DNA of 64,000 nucleotides, from assembly GCA_036365455.1 (NCBI GenBank), contig JAWQUS010000016.1:18375001-18439000 (forward strand), in the 5' to 3' direction. The DNA is from Macrosoma leucophasiata (Eukaryota; Arthropoda; Insecta; Lepidoptera; Hedylidae). Both the position numbers and the translations under genes were made by a program. Of the stretch, positions 24,101 to 30,900 are shown piece after piece (position 1 is the first letter of the stretch; the number at the start of each line of letters is the position of its first letter). The notes below the pieces were generated by a model. That model made no database searches. It saw only the letters and a program-made list of their open reading frames with translations, and had not been told where the DNA came from.

Positions 24101-27100
24101 TAGGCACACGCGACACGAAGTCACCAGCGTGAGCGACGAGCCTGCGTCTGACATGTTCCTGCGTTAGTTTTAGCGTGGAACGTAAAATTTTCAAATATAA
24201 AATGCGTCGGATGTGTATTCTAGTGGTATATTTCGTTAATGGTGTCCGTCAGGAGGACGAAGTGTGCAACGTGGAGTGTTCGTGCGACGATTCGGAAGCG
24301 AGGCGTGCGCCGGGTCCGTGGGGCGCCTGGAGCCGCTGCCGCAACGGAATCCGCTCGCGCTCGCGCCAGCTCATCCTGCCGCGCCTCATGTGCGAGACCG
24401 TCTCCAGGTACCGCCGCCCGCACACTACAGTCGTACTCAGGAGCGCCTAGAGCCGCTGCCGCAACGGCATCCGCTCGCGCTCACGCCAGCTCATCCTGCC
24501 GCGCCTCGTGTGCGAGACCGTCTCCAGGTACCCCCGCCCGCGCACTACAGTCGTGCTCAGAAGCGCCTAGAGCCGCTGCCGCAACGGCATCCGCTCGCGC
24601 TCACGCCAGCTCATCCTGCCGCGCCTCGTGTGCGAGACCGTCTCCAGGTACCCCCGCCCGCGCACTACAGTCGTGCTCAGAAGCGCCTAGAGCCGCTGCC
24701 GCAACGGCATCCGCTCGCGCTCACGCCAGCTCATCCTGCCGCGCCTCGTGTGCGAGACCGTCTCCAGGTACCCCCGCCCGCGCACTACAGTCGTGCTCAG
24801 AAGCGCCTAGAGCCGCTGCCGCAACGGCATCCGCTCGCGCTCGCACCAGCTCATCCTGCCGCGCCTCGTGTGCGAGACCGTCTTCCGGTACCGCCGCCCG
24901 CACACTACAGTCGTGCTCAGAAGCGCCTAGAGCCGCTGCCGCAACGGCATCCGCTCAGAATCGCACCAGCTCAGCCTACATATTAATTATCTATCTTTAA
25001 ACTTTTCCAATACTTTTCAGATAGTTATTTGATAAAAAAAGCCATCCGGTATTTTGATCACTTGCTTCTTGGTTTCATTGAAATAGAATTTTAAGTGATA
25101 TGCACGCAGGTATATCACATACGTTCAGCAGCAAAAGAAAATATTTTGTTACATACAAAATTATTTATGTACCAAGAAATCATTTATAATACGAGCCACA
25201 CTCTCTGCCTACCCCGTTAAGGACTTGGTGTGAAGATACATAAGATATAATACATCATTAAAATACCAGAATTAAAGCAACTTTTTCATTTCAGAATGTA
25301 TTTGTGTGAATGCGTGTCCTTTTTGTTAGCAACACACTTTTCCTCATCACTAAATTCTTTTTTCATATCCTACAGATATGTTACGATCCAATGGTCTAAC
25401 TGCACGGAACTAGACTACGACAAAACACGTCGTCCCGCGCAAGAATTAACCGATGACGAACCCGGTAAGACGTTTTTATTTTAACCACATTCCCTCCCAA
25501 CCTTAATGTATCCGCCAAATGATTGTTTTTATTTTATTTTTAAAGAAAAATGGAAAGAAAAATTTGACTTCAGGCGAGACTCGAACTCGCGACCTACTGG
25601 GAATCTAGTCCAGCCGCTCTTCCAATTGAGCTACTGAAGTCCTATAATAAACTGAAAAGTCTATTATATCGGTTGCCTAACTAGCATAGTTGGTAATAGA
25701 TGGCGCTGCTGCTACCATAAAGCAATGCAATAGATGTGAAGGAAAGATTTGACAAATCGGGGAGGACTTCAGTAGCTCAATTGGAAGAGCGGCTAGACTA
25801 GATTCCCAGTAGGTCGCAAGTTCGAGTCTCGCCTGAAGTCAATTTTTTCTTTCCATTTTTCTTTAAAAATAAAATATATTTCACAAGCATGTGTTAATGC
25901 GAAATAATATAAAAACAATGATTGTTTTTATTTTGTTTTTTTTAATATAAGGAAGGTGTCAAACATGCATGCAGTTCACATTGATATTAAGTGATGACTG
26001 CAGCCTATAGACGTCCACATAAAAACCAGAGGTAAAAATGTAGATGCGTTGCCACCCCTGATACCTAAGTTGTTATGTCTCTGTGAAAGTTATTACTGGG
26101 CCATACATTTCCATCTAACCGGAACACGATAGTGCCGAACACTACCATTTAGTGTGCCTACGCTCTCGAACTCCTATACTTGGAACTCTATCACCAGTAA
26201 AAAAAATATAGTAAATGGTCTCGTTACTAGTTTACATAATATGTTCTTAGGTTTTCGCGAGCTACACTCATTGAAATAAAACTATTTTTACGAATTTATT
26301 TCGCGTATATTAAACTAAAATTATTTTTAAAATCAACCCGACGTTTCGGTCGCTTTTCAGCTTCCGTAGTCCCGGGCAGACTGAGTTGACATTTGTCTGA
26401 CAGAAGTTTGAAAAAATTATATGTAGCTGCCTCCATCGATTTCGTAAACGCCTTGCGTAGCGTTCAGGATTAACACAATAATTACTTATGGTATCTTGAG
26501 GTCTTGCAGACTGCTGCGGCTGGGATTTAATCTTGCTAAGTATGGGATCCCATGATGTTGATAATCGCCATCCATCTTCTCTATTGAAATTTGGATGTTT
26601 TTTAATTTCAATAGCCTCGCGTACCATTCGTGGAATGGGTTTGTGTTCTCTAGCGCGTATTTGAATTTTATCAAACCGGATGTAATGGTTCGGCTTATCC
26701 GAGTTTACATAACGTAAATTCAATTCACAGAACGCATCAAGCAAAAGCCGGACTGGTTCTCGGAGACAATGGGACTATTGTCGACGTTCATACTCATCAT
26801 GGTGGGCGCCTTGATGCTCTACACCGGACTCGTGAGGTCAGTTTCGTTGATTTTATTGTATAATATTGTAATGTCTTACTGGTGGTAGAGCTCCAGTGAC
26901 GGAGCTCGCGGGCGTAGGCACCACCGCAATACCTAATATACTTGCCGCTAAATGGTAGTGTTCATCACTATCGTGTTCCGGACAGGTGGTAATGTACGGC
27001 CCTGTAATTTCCGGCACAGAGGCATAACACCTAATGTCTCAGGAGTGGCAGCGCATCTGCATTTTGACCTCTGGTCATTAAAGTTGTCTATAGGCTGCAG

Positions 27101-27978
27101 TCATCACTTAACATCAATGTGAACTGCATGCTTGTTTGCCACTTTTATTACATAAAAAAAAAAATCTGTCTACCGTACAATACGTAAAAATGTAGGCGTG
27201 AAATTACTCAGTACTCAAGAGCAGGTATCCAAAACAAAACCAAAAGGTACTGGCAAGAGATGAGTAAAAAACGAATGCACGGTTAAATAATAGAGTAGGT
27301 ACCAACTTCAGCATTTTTAGTACAGCTCAACTTTTACCATTTACTTGACTTTCTTTATAATGAAGGCAAGAAAAACTTATGTAGAAGAAGAAGTAAATAC
27401 AGAGTGAAAAAAGTAAATAGAGAGTGTACTGAGCACAGAGTAAATGTTACTGTCCAAGGCTGCAAACTTGGGACTTGACAGCCAAAGTTGAAAAAATACT
27501 GTTCTTTATCATCCTTCTGTTTATTGCCGTTAGCTTTTGTTTCTTGTCCTTACATACCGCCTATGAGCGCAATAGCGATAATCTTACTGTCGTTAATACT
27601 TTATCTAATATAATAAGTGGTATGAAAGCGATAGCAATAATCGAATTATCGCTATTGCTCTCATAGGCAGTATGACAGAACAAAAAAGACGTAAATCAAA
27701 ATTCTGTTTAAAATAAACAGAAGGATGATAAGGGTGGCGGGTTAAGAGCTCCACGCGACAATAAAATTGTACCGGTTTAGATTTTAAATAATTCTATATT
27801 TTCTACGCTTATTTCCAAGATAATAAGGACTAAATTGATAAGAGTTATTTATCTTCATTTTTTTTGAAGCTACGATCTTATTTCATGATCCCTCCATGAT
27901 GTATTCAGGTCTAAATAGATATCTGTTTTCCACAGATGTCTGCGAAGCCGAAAACTGAAGTCGATCACTAAAGTGTAA
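6023..27978 (+). CDS. THSD7: THSD7-like thrombospondin type-1 domain protein, C-terminal 25 exons (gene-level entry)
   Basis: This is a multi-exon type I membrane protein of the THSD7 kind: cysteine-rich thrombospondin type-1 (TSP1) repeats outside the cell, one transmembrane helix and a 14-residue cytoplasmic tail. The exons listed below all have AG acceptors and GT donors, and all 24 junctions keep phase, giving 1,162 residues and a stop at 27976-27978. Repeated W-x-x-W and P-W-G-P-C cores, C-G-x-G starts and C-x-R-x-D-G motifs mark about 14-16 TSP1 modules. Vertebrate THSD7A is about 1,650 residues, so the signal peptide and roughly the first 450 residues should lie upstream; no matching exon was recognised in 1-6022. 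In vertebrates the family acts in cell migration and adhesion; a role in this insect is inferred. AATAAA at 31586 or 31634 could end a long 3' UTR. Introns are loaded with repeats and decayed exon copies. Confidence 0.85.
6421..6549 (+). CDS. THSD7: THSD7-like exon 2
   Basis: Starts after TTTCCACAG, ends before GTAAGT. Encodes the start of a TSP1 module with HWTPGPWGPC, the tryptophan-rich core and first disulphide cysteine. Too short for most ORF callers but phase-consistent on both sides. Confidence 0.8.
7061..7235 (+). repeat. SINE-like retroposon, 3' portion
   Basis: 5'-truncated copy starting near TACGGCCCTGTAATTT and ending CACTACATGAAAAAAAAAA. It lies in the intron before THSD7-like exon 3. 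Confidence 0.7.
7414..7619 (+). CDS. THSD7: THSD7-like exon 3, acidic insert plus TSP1 C-terminal half
   Basis: Begins after TTTCAG with a run of about 30 mostly Asp/Glu residues, then SCGGGVQRREATCVRADG and a closing Cys pair. The acidic stretch replaces the usual loop after the PWGPC core. Ends before GTACGC. Decayed copies of its 3' end lie at 7675-7911. Confidence 0.8.
7675..7911 (+). pseudogene. Decayed copies of the 3' end of exon 3
   Basis: Three degenerate copies of the end of exon 3 (CATGCCCACACTCGTGCAAC and its donor) at about 7675-7722, 7725-7800 and 7866-7911. The middle one contains CGCAGCCCCGT three times in tandem. The intron just after the donor (AAATCCTCAAAATA) recurs at 7938. 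The last copy keeps a GAGGTGCGT donor-like sequence. Confidence 0.65.
8256..8361 (+). CDS. THSD7: THSD7-like exon 4
   Basis: Encodes PCPRDCEVGEWSEWGAC, a textbook TSP1 start. Flanked by TTTAAAG and GTATGT; ends in phase 1 and joins exon 5 to give TTTGYSVRRRR. Confidence 0.85.
8800..9012. mobile_element. MITE, about 210 bp
   Basis: Starts GAGCTTAGGAAAGAGAC and ends GTCTCTTTCCTAAAG, an imperfect terminal inverted repeat. Internal GAGCGCGTTATCTCTGTTGC recurs at 61680-61905 and in part at 2186-2260. No coding capacity. Confidence 0.65.
9060..9268 (+). CDS. THSD7: THSD7-like exon 5
   Basis: Contains the basic strand YSVRRRRVLS, the Cys-rich close of one TSP1 module, and the core WKALPWGPC of the next, ending RSRELRCVGHDG before GTAAGT. 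A degraded tandem duplicate follows at 9299-9505. Confidence 0.85.
9299..9505 (+). pseudogene. Decayed tandem duplicate of exon 5
   Basis: About 200 bp matching exon 5 from TTACAGCGTACG to TGTGGGCCATGATG, beginning 30 bp after the real donor. It has a 5-bp gain and a compensating 5-bp loss, a Cys-to-Gly-type change (GAPGPHLDEK against GAPCPPLEEK), and its donor is lost (GATGATGTTATG instead of a GTAAGT site). It cannot act as a normal exon. Confidence 0.8.
9908..10118 (+). CDS. THSD7: THSD7-like exon 6
   Basis: Starts after TGATCAG. The coding frame gives RCRIACAGDCVVSAWGAWAP then a second Cys pair and an Arg-rich strand (RPTRTRRRH). Ends phase 1 before GTAAGT. The longest ORF here is in another frame; the spliced frame is supported by the TSP1 motif. 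Confidence 0.85.
10150..10285 (-). repeat. SINE-like retroposon fragment, antisense
   Basis: Antisense 3' part of the abundant family (GCATGCGGCTCGCATTGATG, ATGCGTTGCCACCCCTGA). Followed at 10285-10326 by a short copy of the exon 6 end and donor (GCTCATGCTTCACTGAGTAA). Confidence 0.6.
10621..10775 (+). CDS. THSD7: THSD7-like exon 7
   Basis: Encodes GWPCPPEDQLVQNETCN, the typical closing half of a TSP1 module, then a new core SWLATPWGPC. Flanked by TTTAACCCCAG and GTAAGT; the frame is kept from exon 6. Confidence 0.85.
11025..11195 (-). repeat. SINE-like retroposon fragment, antisense
   Basis: Antisense copy with TTTTTTTATGTAATGAAAG at its tail end, then AGTGATGACTGCAGCCTATA. In the intron between exons 7 and 8. 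Confidence 0.65.
11460..11572 (+). CDS. THSD7: THSD7-like exon 8
   Basis: Short exon rich in acidic residues (ESDDEEPCIEEGE) with MCVQNN, the C-x-x-N-x-G-like strand of the TSP1 fold. Acceptor ATTGCAG, donor GTAAGT; ends phase 2. Confidence 0.75.
11660..11935 (+). repeat. Interspersed repeat, LINE 3'-end type
   Basis: Contains GTCCCACTGCTGGGTACGAG, GGAGGCCTGGAGCTTACTCC and ACGGCTTAACCTGCCCTCCG. A second copy lies at 34245-34500. No ORF; probably the 3' end of a retroelement. Confidence 0.6.
12060..12169 (+). CDS. THSD7: THSD7-like exon 9
   Basis: Frame gives ACTVRCKRGCRVEAWMPWSP followed by a Cys: TSP1 start with W-x-x-W. Acceptor TTTCAG, donor GTACGT. A LINE fragment lies in the following intron. 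Confidence 0.85.
12670..13740 (+). mobile_element. LINE fragment, C-terminal end of reverse-transcriptase ORF and 3' tail
   Basis: An open frame reads NLGIIMDKHLSWRPQL, then LLPNLDYADICYLDLTQEQF and LERLQNLCIRFIFGLRKYDH, the C-terminal region of a Jockey/CR1-type non-LTR retrotransposon protein. An in-frame TAA at 13210 breaks it before the ending AARLWNSLPVSIRQAQTIQN and the natural stop near 13326. The 3' tail has CGGAAGAAATTGCTC and ends in ATACATACATAC. 5'-truncated and dead. Lies in the exon 9-10 intron. Confidence 0.8.
13843..14020 (-). repeat. tRNA-headed SINE, antisense, truncated
   Basis: Contains TAATCCCCGAAGGGGTAG and, on the minus strand, GGGTTCGATTCCCGGGTCGG, a Pol III B box. 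It ends 60 bp before exon 10. Fuller copy at 43027-43331. Confidence 0.65.
14080..14265 (+). CDS. THSD7: THSD7-like exon 10
   Basis: Encodes VRVRSVHGGPNCGPLQESRD with closing cysteines, then WVTGDWNTC opening the next module. GC-rich against an AT-rich intron. A small decayed copy lies at 14372-14422. Confidence 0.85.
14372..14422 (+). pseudogene. Short decayed copy of part of exon 10
   Basis: CAGCGATTGCTCCGTGGCGC GCTCG-like sequence matches the exon 10 segment around CTCGCGACTGTCCCGTGGCG, about 230 bp downstream of it. Contains a stop codon in the exon frame. Confidence 0.5.
14745..14889 (+). CDS. THSD7: THSD7-like exon 11
   Basis: Reads SIWCGSDSHRVEAGACAGDR followed by a Cys-rich segment ending in QVCSDPLK. 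Acceptor TTTTGTCAG, donor GTGAGT, phase 2 on both sides. Confidence 0.8.
15163..15261 (+). CDS. THSD7: THSD7-like exon 12
   Basis: Short exon after a long T tract. Encodes DIPSCVCKNVSLELLPADSD, with paired cysteines, as a linker between TSP1 halves; donor GTGAGT. Confidence 0.75.
15735..15835 (+). CDS. THSD7: THSD7-like exon 13
   Basis: Encodes MECGEGRSLRAARCMVGGRD and a third Cys: the C-G-x-G strand of a TSP1 module. Acceptor TTTCAG, donor GTAAGG. Confidence 0.8.
16212..16392 (+). CDS. THSD7: THSD7-like exon 14
   Basis: GC-rich exon encoding GACSVRCARDCAVGPWAAWG then PC: a new TSP1 start. Acceptor TTTACAG, donor GTATAA (weaker than the others). Confidence 0.8.
16682..16843 (+). CDS. THSD7: THSD7-like exon 15
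   Basis: Starts after ATGAATCAG. Frame gives GGGRECGATLQRATC then RWLLADWSVCAPP: the close of one TSP1 and the opening of another. The acceptor pyrimidine tract is poor, but phases fit on both sides and the motifs are clear. Confidence 0.8.
17569..17719 (+). CDS. THSD7: THSD7-like exon 16
   Basis: Encodes CVDADGNTLEDAVCE, then CPADCVVSAWSDWSPCEQ, a very typical TSP1 start. Acceptor TGTACAG, donor GTACTA; ends phase 0. Confidence 0.85.
17956..18236 (+). other. Unrecognised open stretch in THSD7-like intron
   Basis: A 74-codon frame (18009-18233) including EEPHIVVPEEHLREKFVPQF. It follows an acceptor-like TTCCAG at 17955 but its phase and composition do not fit the TSP1 gene. Could be a transposon fragment; no family recognised. 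Confidence 0.25.
18467..18620 (+). CDS. THSD7: THSD7-like exon 17
   Basis: Reads KWGGRRDRTRVVLRPAEEGG, then closing cysteines and FAWHVAPWDDC as the next core. Acceptor ATAACAG, donor GTAAGA. Confidence 0.85.
19133..19221 (+). CDS. THSD7: THSD7-like exon 18
   Basis: Encodes GGSPCGEGTKKRAVRCLRSD followed by GVFVND, the C-G-x-G...C-x-x-x-D-G strand of TSP1. Acceptor TTCTTAG, donor GTAAGT. Confidence 0.85.
19340..19482 (+). CDS. THSD7: THSD7-like exon 19
   Basis: Encodes CYVPCGVDCELGEWGPWD and a following Cys pair. Separated from exon 18 by only 118 bp. Donor GTCAATG is weak; the phase into exon 20 is correct. Confidence 0.85.
19712..19868 (+). repeat. SINE-like retroposon, 3' portion
   Basis: 5'-truncated copy ending CCATTACATAAAAAAAC, 45 bp before exon 20. 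Confidence 0.7.
19913..20036 (+). CDS. THSD7: THSD7-like exon 20
   Basis: Encodes PGRACPPTEQRAPCPREPCM, the cysteine-rich close of a TSP1 repeat. Acceptor TTAAGCAG, donor GTACTT. Confidence 0.85.
20194..21400. mobile_element. DNA transposon inserted in the Penelope remnant
   Basis: Ends are inverted repeats, AATTGACAACATTTCA at the left and TGAAATGTTGTCAATT at the right, plus a second inner inverted pair (GACGTCACACATATGGTGGA and TCCACCATATAAGTGACGTC). No transposase; itself interrupted at 20719-21192. Confidence 0.7.
20719..21192. mobile_element. MITE nested in the DNA transposon
   Basis: Left end AGTAGGGATGGCGATTC, right end GGATCACCATCCCTACT, an inverted pair of about 14 bp. AT-rich interior with several ATCGAT-type segments. 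Third layer of a nested insertion. Confidence 0.6.
22191..22367 (+). CDS. THSD7: THSD7-like exon 21
   Basis: A 59-codon phase 0/0 exon with ACGFGVRVSHARCEL, a TSP1 C-G-x-G-x-R strand. Acceptor ATTCCAG, donor GTGAGA. Two decayed partial copies lie at 23812-23922 and 24099-24171. Confidence 0.85.
22392..23781. mobile_element. DNA transposon, second copy, interrupted by a Helitron-type element
   Basis: Same ends as 2897-3412. Its sequence is continuous if 22484-23329 is removed. Starts 24 bp after the exon 21 donor. Confidence 0.75.
22484..23329 (+). mobile_element. Non-autonomous Helitron-type element
   Basis: Begins TCCTACTACTATTATAAAGG and ends GCGGGCAAAAGCTAG before T, the 5'-TC and 3'-CTAG/T ends of Helitrons, inserted between A and T. 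Contains a 31-bp direct repeat near 22590-22650 (TATAGCTTATACATCAGAAT). No helicase ORF. Confidence 0.65.
23812..23922 (+). pseudogene. Decayed copy of exon 21
   Basis: Matches exon 21 across GCGATGCGAGCTCACC to ATCGTCACACC with many changes (GCGCAGTGAGCTGACCTGCG, GAGCGACTAGAACTCC), including in-frame stops. Begins just after the right end of the interrupted DNA transposon. Confidence 0.65.
24099..24171 (+). pseudogene. Second, shorter decayed copy of exon 21
   Basis: GTCACCAGCGTGAGCGACGA then GCCTGCGTCTGACATGTTCC matches exon 21 more closely than the first copy. Lies 80 bp before exon 22. Confidence 0.65.
24253..24407 (+). CDS. THSD7: THSD7-like exon 22, head of a 120-bp tandem array
   Basis: Encodes VCNVECSCDDSEARR then PGPWGAWSRCRNGIRSRSRQ. 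Acceptor GTCAG, donor GTACCG. The second half of the exon plus 40 bp of intron is repeated in tandem downstream, each extra copy carrying a nonsense change at the tryptophan codon. Confidence 0.85.
24325..24976 (+). repeat. Tandem 120-bp array built from exon 22 and its donor
   Basis: The segment AGCCGCTGCCGCAACGG recurs at 24331, 24451, 24571, 24691, 24811 and 24931, exactly 120 bp apart. Each unit holds the second half of exon 22, its CTCCAG/GTACC donor and 40 bp ending in an acceptor-like CAGTCGTGCTCAG. Unit 1 is the real exon (GCCTGGAGC, Trp); every later unit has GCCTAGAGC, a stop in the exon frame. Confidence 0.9.
25376..25464 (+). CDS. THSD7: THSD7-like exon 23
   Basis: Membrane-proximal exon: VTIQWSNCTELDY then an acidic/basic linker ending TDDEP. 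Acceptor CCTACAG, donor GTAAGA. Confidence 0.8.
25566..25641 (-). tRNA. tRNA-like sequence (left arm of an inverted pair)
   Basis: A 76-nt minus-strand sequence with complementary ends (GACTTCAG and CTGAAGTC), A-box-like TAGCTCAATTGG, B-box-like AGTTCGAGTCTC and CCCAGTAGGTC. The anticodon arm is imperfect; a 7-nt loop would give AGA. It could be a divergent tRNA, a pseudogene or part of a tRNA-derived element. Confidence 0.45.
25765..25840 (+). tRNA. tRNA-like sequence (right arm of an inverted pair)
   Basis: Same sequence as 25566-25641 in opposite orientation with few changes, one of which (CTAGACTAG for CTGGACTAG) weakens the anticodon stem. Homology extends outside the tRNA-like part (AAGAAAAATGGAAAGAAAAA on the left, its complement on the right). 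Confidence 0.4.
25940..26195 (-). repeat. SINE-like retroposon, antisense, near full length
   Basis: Runs from TGCAGTTCACATTGATATTA through AACACGATAGTGCCGAACAC to ACTCCTATACTTGGAACTCT. In the intron before the transmembrane exon. Confidence 0.7.
26230..26744 (-). mobile_element. Penelope-like element, 3' end with GIY-YIG domain remnant
   Basis: A 144-codon minus-strand frame contains IPRMVREAIEIKKHPNFNRE then DGWRLSTSWDPIL, the conserved end of the GIY-YIG endonuclease domain of Penelope-like elements, then NPERYARRLRNRW. Downstream are AAGCGACCGAAACGTCG and the tail shared with 21401-21575. No reverse transcriptase is present. Confidence 0.75.
26731..26836 (+). CDS. THSD7: THSD7-like exon 24, transmembrane helix
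   Basis: Encodes KPDWFSETMG followed by the hydrophobic segment LLSTFILIMVGALMLYTGLV, a single membrane-spanning helix. Acceptor AATTCACAG, donor GTCAGT. A Penelope remnant in antisense ends within tens of bases of the acceptor. Confidence 0.8.
26880..27168 (+). repeat. SINE-like retroposon, full length
   Basis: Complete-looking copy from TGGTGGTAGAGCTCCAGTGA to TTTTATTACATAAAAAAAAA. In the last intron of the THSD7-like gene. Confidence 0.75.
27507..27730. mobile_element. Foldback MITE, about 224 bp
   Basis: Almost the whole element is a hairpin: TATCATCCTTCTGTTTATT at the left and AATAAACAGAAGGATGATA at the right, with inner arms CCTATGAGCGCAATAGCGAT and its complement. The apparent ORF across it is a by-product. 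Confidence 0.75.
27936..27978 (+). CDS. THSD7: THSD7-like exon 25, cytoplasmic tail and stop
   Basis: After TTTTCCACAG the frame continues CLRSRKLKSITKV then TAA. The basic residues just inside the membrane fit the positive-inside rule. The short tail has no recognised signalling motif. Confidence 0.7.
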
Positions 27979-30900
27979 GCATCGAGCAAGATGGTTTGTG
28001 ACTGCTTTTCGCCCTGAATCGCGCTTCCTATCAGCAGGCGTTCCATGACCTCTTATTACTTTCTACTGCGAACCTATCGCTCAAAGACGTTATTAGAAAT
28101 AGACTGACAACACGACACAGTGGTTAGGCGACATTCAGCTCGAATTTACATTACGAAACTACAGTCGTGCATGATAGATTTACTTTCATGAAACAAGTTA
28201 CAGTATTTATTTATTTATTTAAAACATCATTGCCACTATATATATTATAACATATTGACAAATAGCGAACTTAACGCTAACAGTTTTCATGAAACTATAT
28301 GTAAATGTAAATTCGGCCTAACTGTTCACGCGTTTTTCTCGTTTAGTGTGCTTTCACACTGTAAAGTGCAAGTCAAATTGATCTTTGTTTTTGGCACAAT
28401 TTTCGCATCACATAAAGCTGTTGAAGCAGATTTGTATTGTTGGTCTATTTCTTATAATGTTATTGGCTGTTTAATTGCAAACCTATCAGAATCGCCGTAC
28501 AAACAAATGTAACAAAATTTGAGCGATTCAGTGTAGGTCGACGACGAAAAATGTCATGGTACGTACCCTGGCCCTTCACTCTGTGAACAGAGATAATTTA
28601 CCTTTAGTTAGTGCATTCGACCAAATTATGTTAAATGTGATATCATTTTTATCGTTCCTAATAGTTTATTGTTTGTTAATTTGTTTTACGATGTTTAACA
28701 TCCTTGTTTGATTTATATATTTGTTTGCTAAAGTTAAGATTTTAATCGCATATCAACAGATCTTGACAAAATTTGTTTACAACAATTCTGAACCACCTAA
28801 CATGTTCACTGCGGTGTTCTGTTTGAAACTTTACTGGTTCTTTAATGGGTTGAAATTACCTTTTACCTTATGAGTAATCATGTGTTGTGTCAACCAAATT
28901 CGTGTATTGTAAATGGGATGAAAATTGTTTTATTATTAGTCGCAAATTTGAGAAGATCTGCCCACTTAGGTGATTGATTCCTTATATTTTGCTTATTTTT
29001 TTAATCATCGTTAATTCGATAGCCCCATTGAGTAGTTTTTAAAATGAAGCTACTTAACTACTGCACTATTATTTAATTACGATTAGTTACATCGAATAGA
29101 GTCAAAACTTAACGCAAACTATGGATAAAGCGATATGATTTTTAAATAACCAGATGAAACATTTCAAAGCACCAGGTATTGAAAAGTTATTTTATTTATT
29201 TTTTTTTTTTTTTATTTAGGTCAACAAACAATTACACTCATAAAGTAACAAGGACAATTACTCGGTACATAATTTTACAAGGAGCGTAATCAACCCCGTT
29301 GTCCGTTATGTCAGTTATTTATTTGTAATGATTTTTTATTATGTCCAATGTTTTTTCACTTTCAGCACTATAGTCACAATTCCAATGTGACACATAAATA
29401 TAAGTAGCTGACTGGTTCTGGTAGCTTGAGGAACTACAGGGCGCACAAAACTTAAATGCGACCGTGAAGTCAGTTATTTGGCAAAAAGTAGAATCGCTCT
29501 GTCTGCACTGTGTGGAGCCAAAAACTGGCACCAAGCTTTACGCAGACAAATTACTCCGTAGCATTTAAGTTTTGAGCGTACTGTACCTCATTAAAAACAT
29601 GAATAGTAGAATTTTAATCACTTTTAATAATAATTTTACCAGTTCATCGGAAAAGCTTCAAAGTACGCACAATTTTGTCAAAACCCTGGTAATTTCGGCC
29701 CACTGCCGCAGAGAACGTGTCAACTTGTATTTATCATTATAGCCAGCAATCAGTCTGTCCGCAGGAGTGCTTCCATGTTTTTACGACGTATATAAAGCTA
29801 ATTTATAGTGTTTTTAACAATTTTCCGAGCATTGTGTAGCGGTCGGGCATTTTGGATGGACAATATACTAGCTACGTATTTAGTAGCTTTTTAGCTTAGA
29901 TCGTTAGGCTCCGGTGTTTTTAATTTGGTGGCATGGTCCATATCCAATTTATTATGATCCAGTAAGCTTGAGTACCTTTGAAATTTGTTAAAAAACTTTT
30001 TAAATATTTTACATTCCGTTTTATTATTTAGTGATTTACGCAGTATACGTTTGTTTTTAATATTTATGGAATAGTATTGTTAATCTCGGTGTTTATAGTA
30101 GAATCACCCAAATGGGCTGAACAGTCTAGCGACCAAGTAAGACGTGACACATCATGCTACATATCAGCGTTATATTTTAATCGTCTTATAGGTACTGGCA
30201 AACAGCACGGGAGAACTTGTATTGAATAACTTGAGGTGGATCACCCAATATTGTATTTAATGGTGGTAGAGATCCAGTGACGTTAGGTATCACTGTAACC
30301 TAATGTACTTGCCGCTTAATGGTAGCTTTCAGCACCATCGTGTTTTGGTCAGGTGGCAATGTATCGCAATCGTACTTATCGTACCGTAACTGCCAAAAGA
30401 GAGCCATATGCACTTAGGTCTCAAGAATGGCAACGCATCTACATTGAAATCTCATTTTTTGTGTAGATGTTTATAAGTATTACTTACCATCAACACACAG
30501 CGGGCACTCCGCCAAAATTCCATGCTTAATTTGGTCTCTATTACACCGACATCAATCAGTGTATTTACACGTGCACCTGTGTGCGTAGCACGTAGAGAAT
30601 ACCAAACGTCGCCCATAAGAGGGGAGGAGGTTGGGTGAGGCGGGGAAATCGGGCGGGACGTCGAAGTGTCCATTCTATACGCAGTATTACATATTCTCTG
30701 CCATCAATGTGAACCTATTTGCCAATTCATGACGTAAGAAGAAGCTTTTTATACGCGTTGTCTTGTCTACATTATATAATACGAGTATCTACCGATTTTG
30801 GTGAAACTGCCGATATTGGGCAATATAGTGTATTTTTACTCTCTTGCTGTTTGTCATCACCTCAACTCAGCTAGATCGTCGTCTGCAATAGACTTGGTGT

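Noticed and set aside
24239..25000. Two long overlapping plus-strand ORFs (253 and 240 codons) rich in Ala, Arg, Pro and Ser
   Set aside because: They are shadow frames of the 120-bp array; the true exon frame is the third one, supported by the TSP1 motif and phase with exons 21 and 23.
27475..27666. Hydrophobic 63-codon ORF that looks like a small membrane protein
   Set aside because: Lies within the foldback MITE at 27507-27730; its hydrophobicity comes from the AT-rich inverted repeat.
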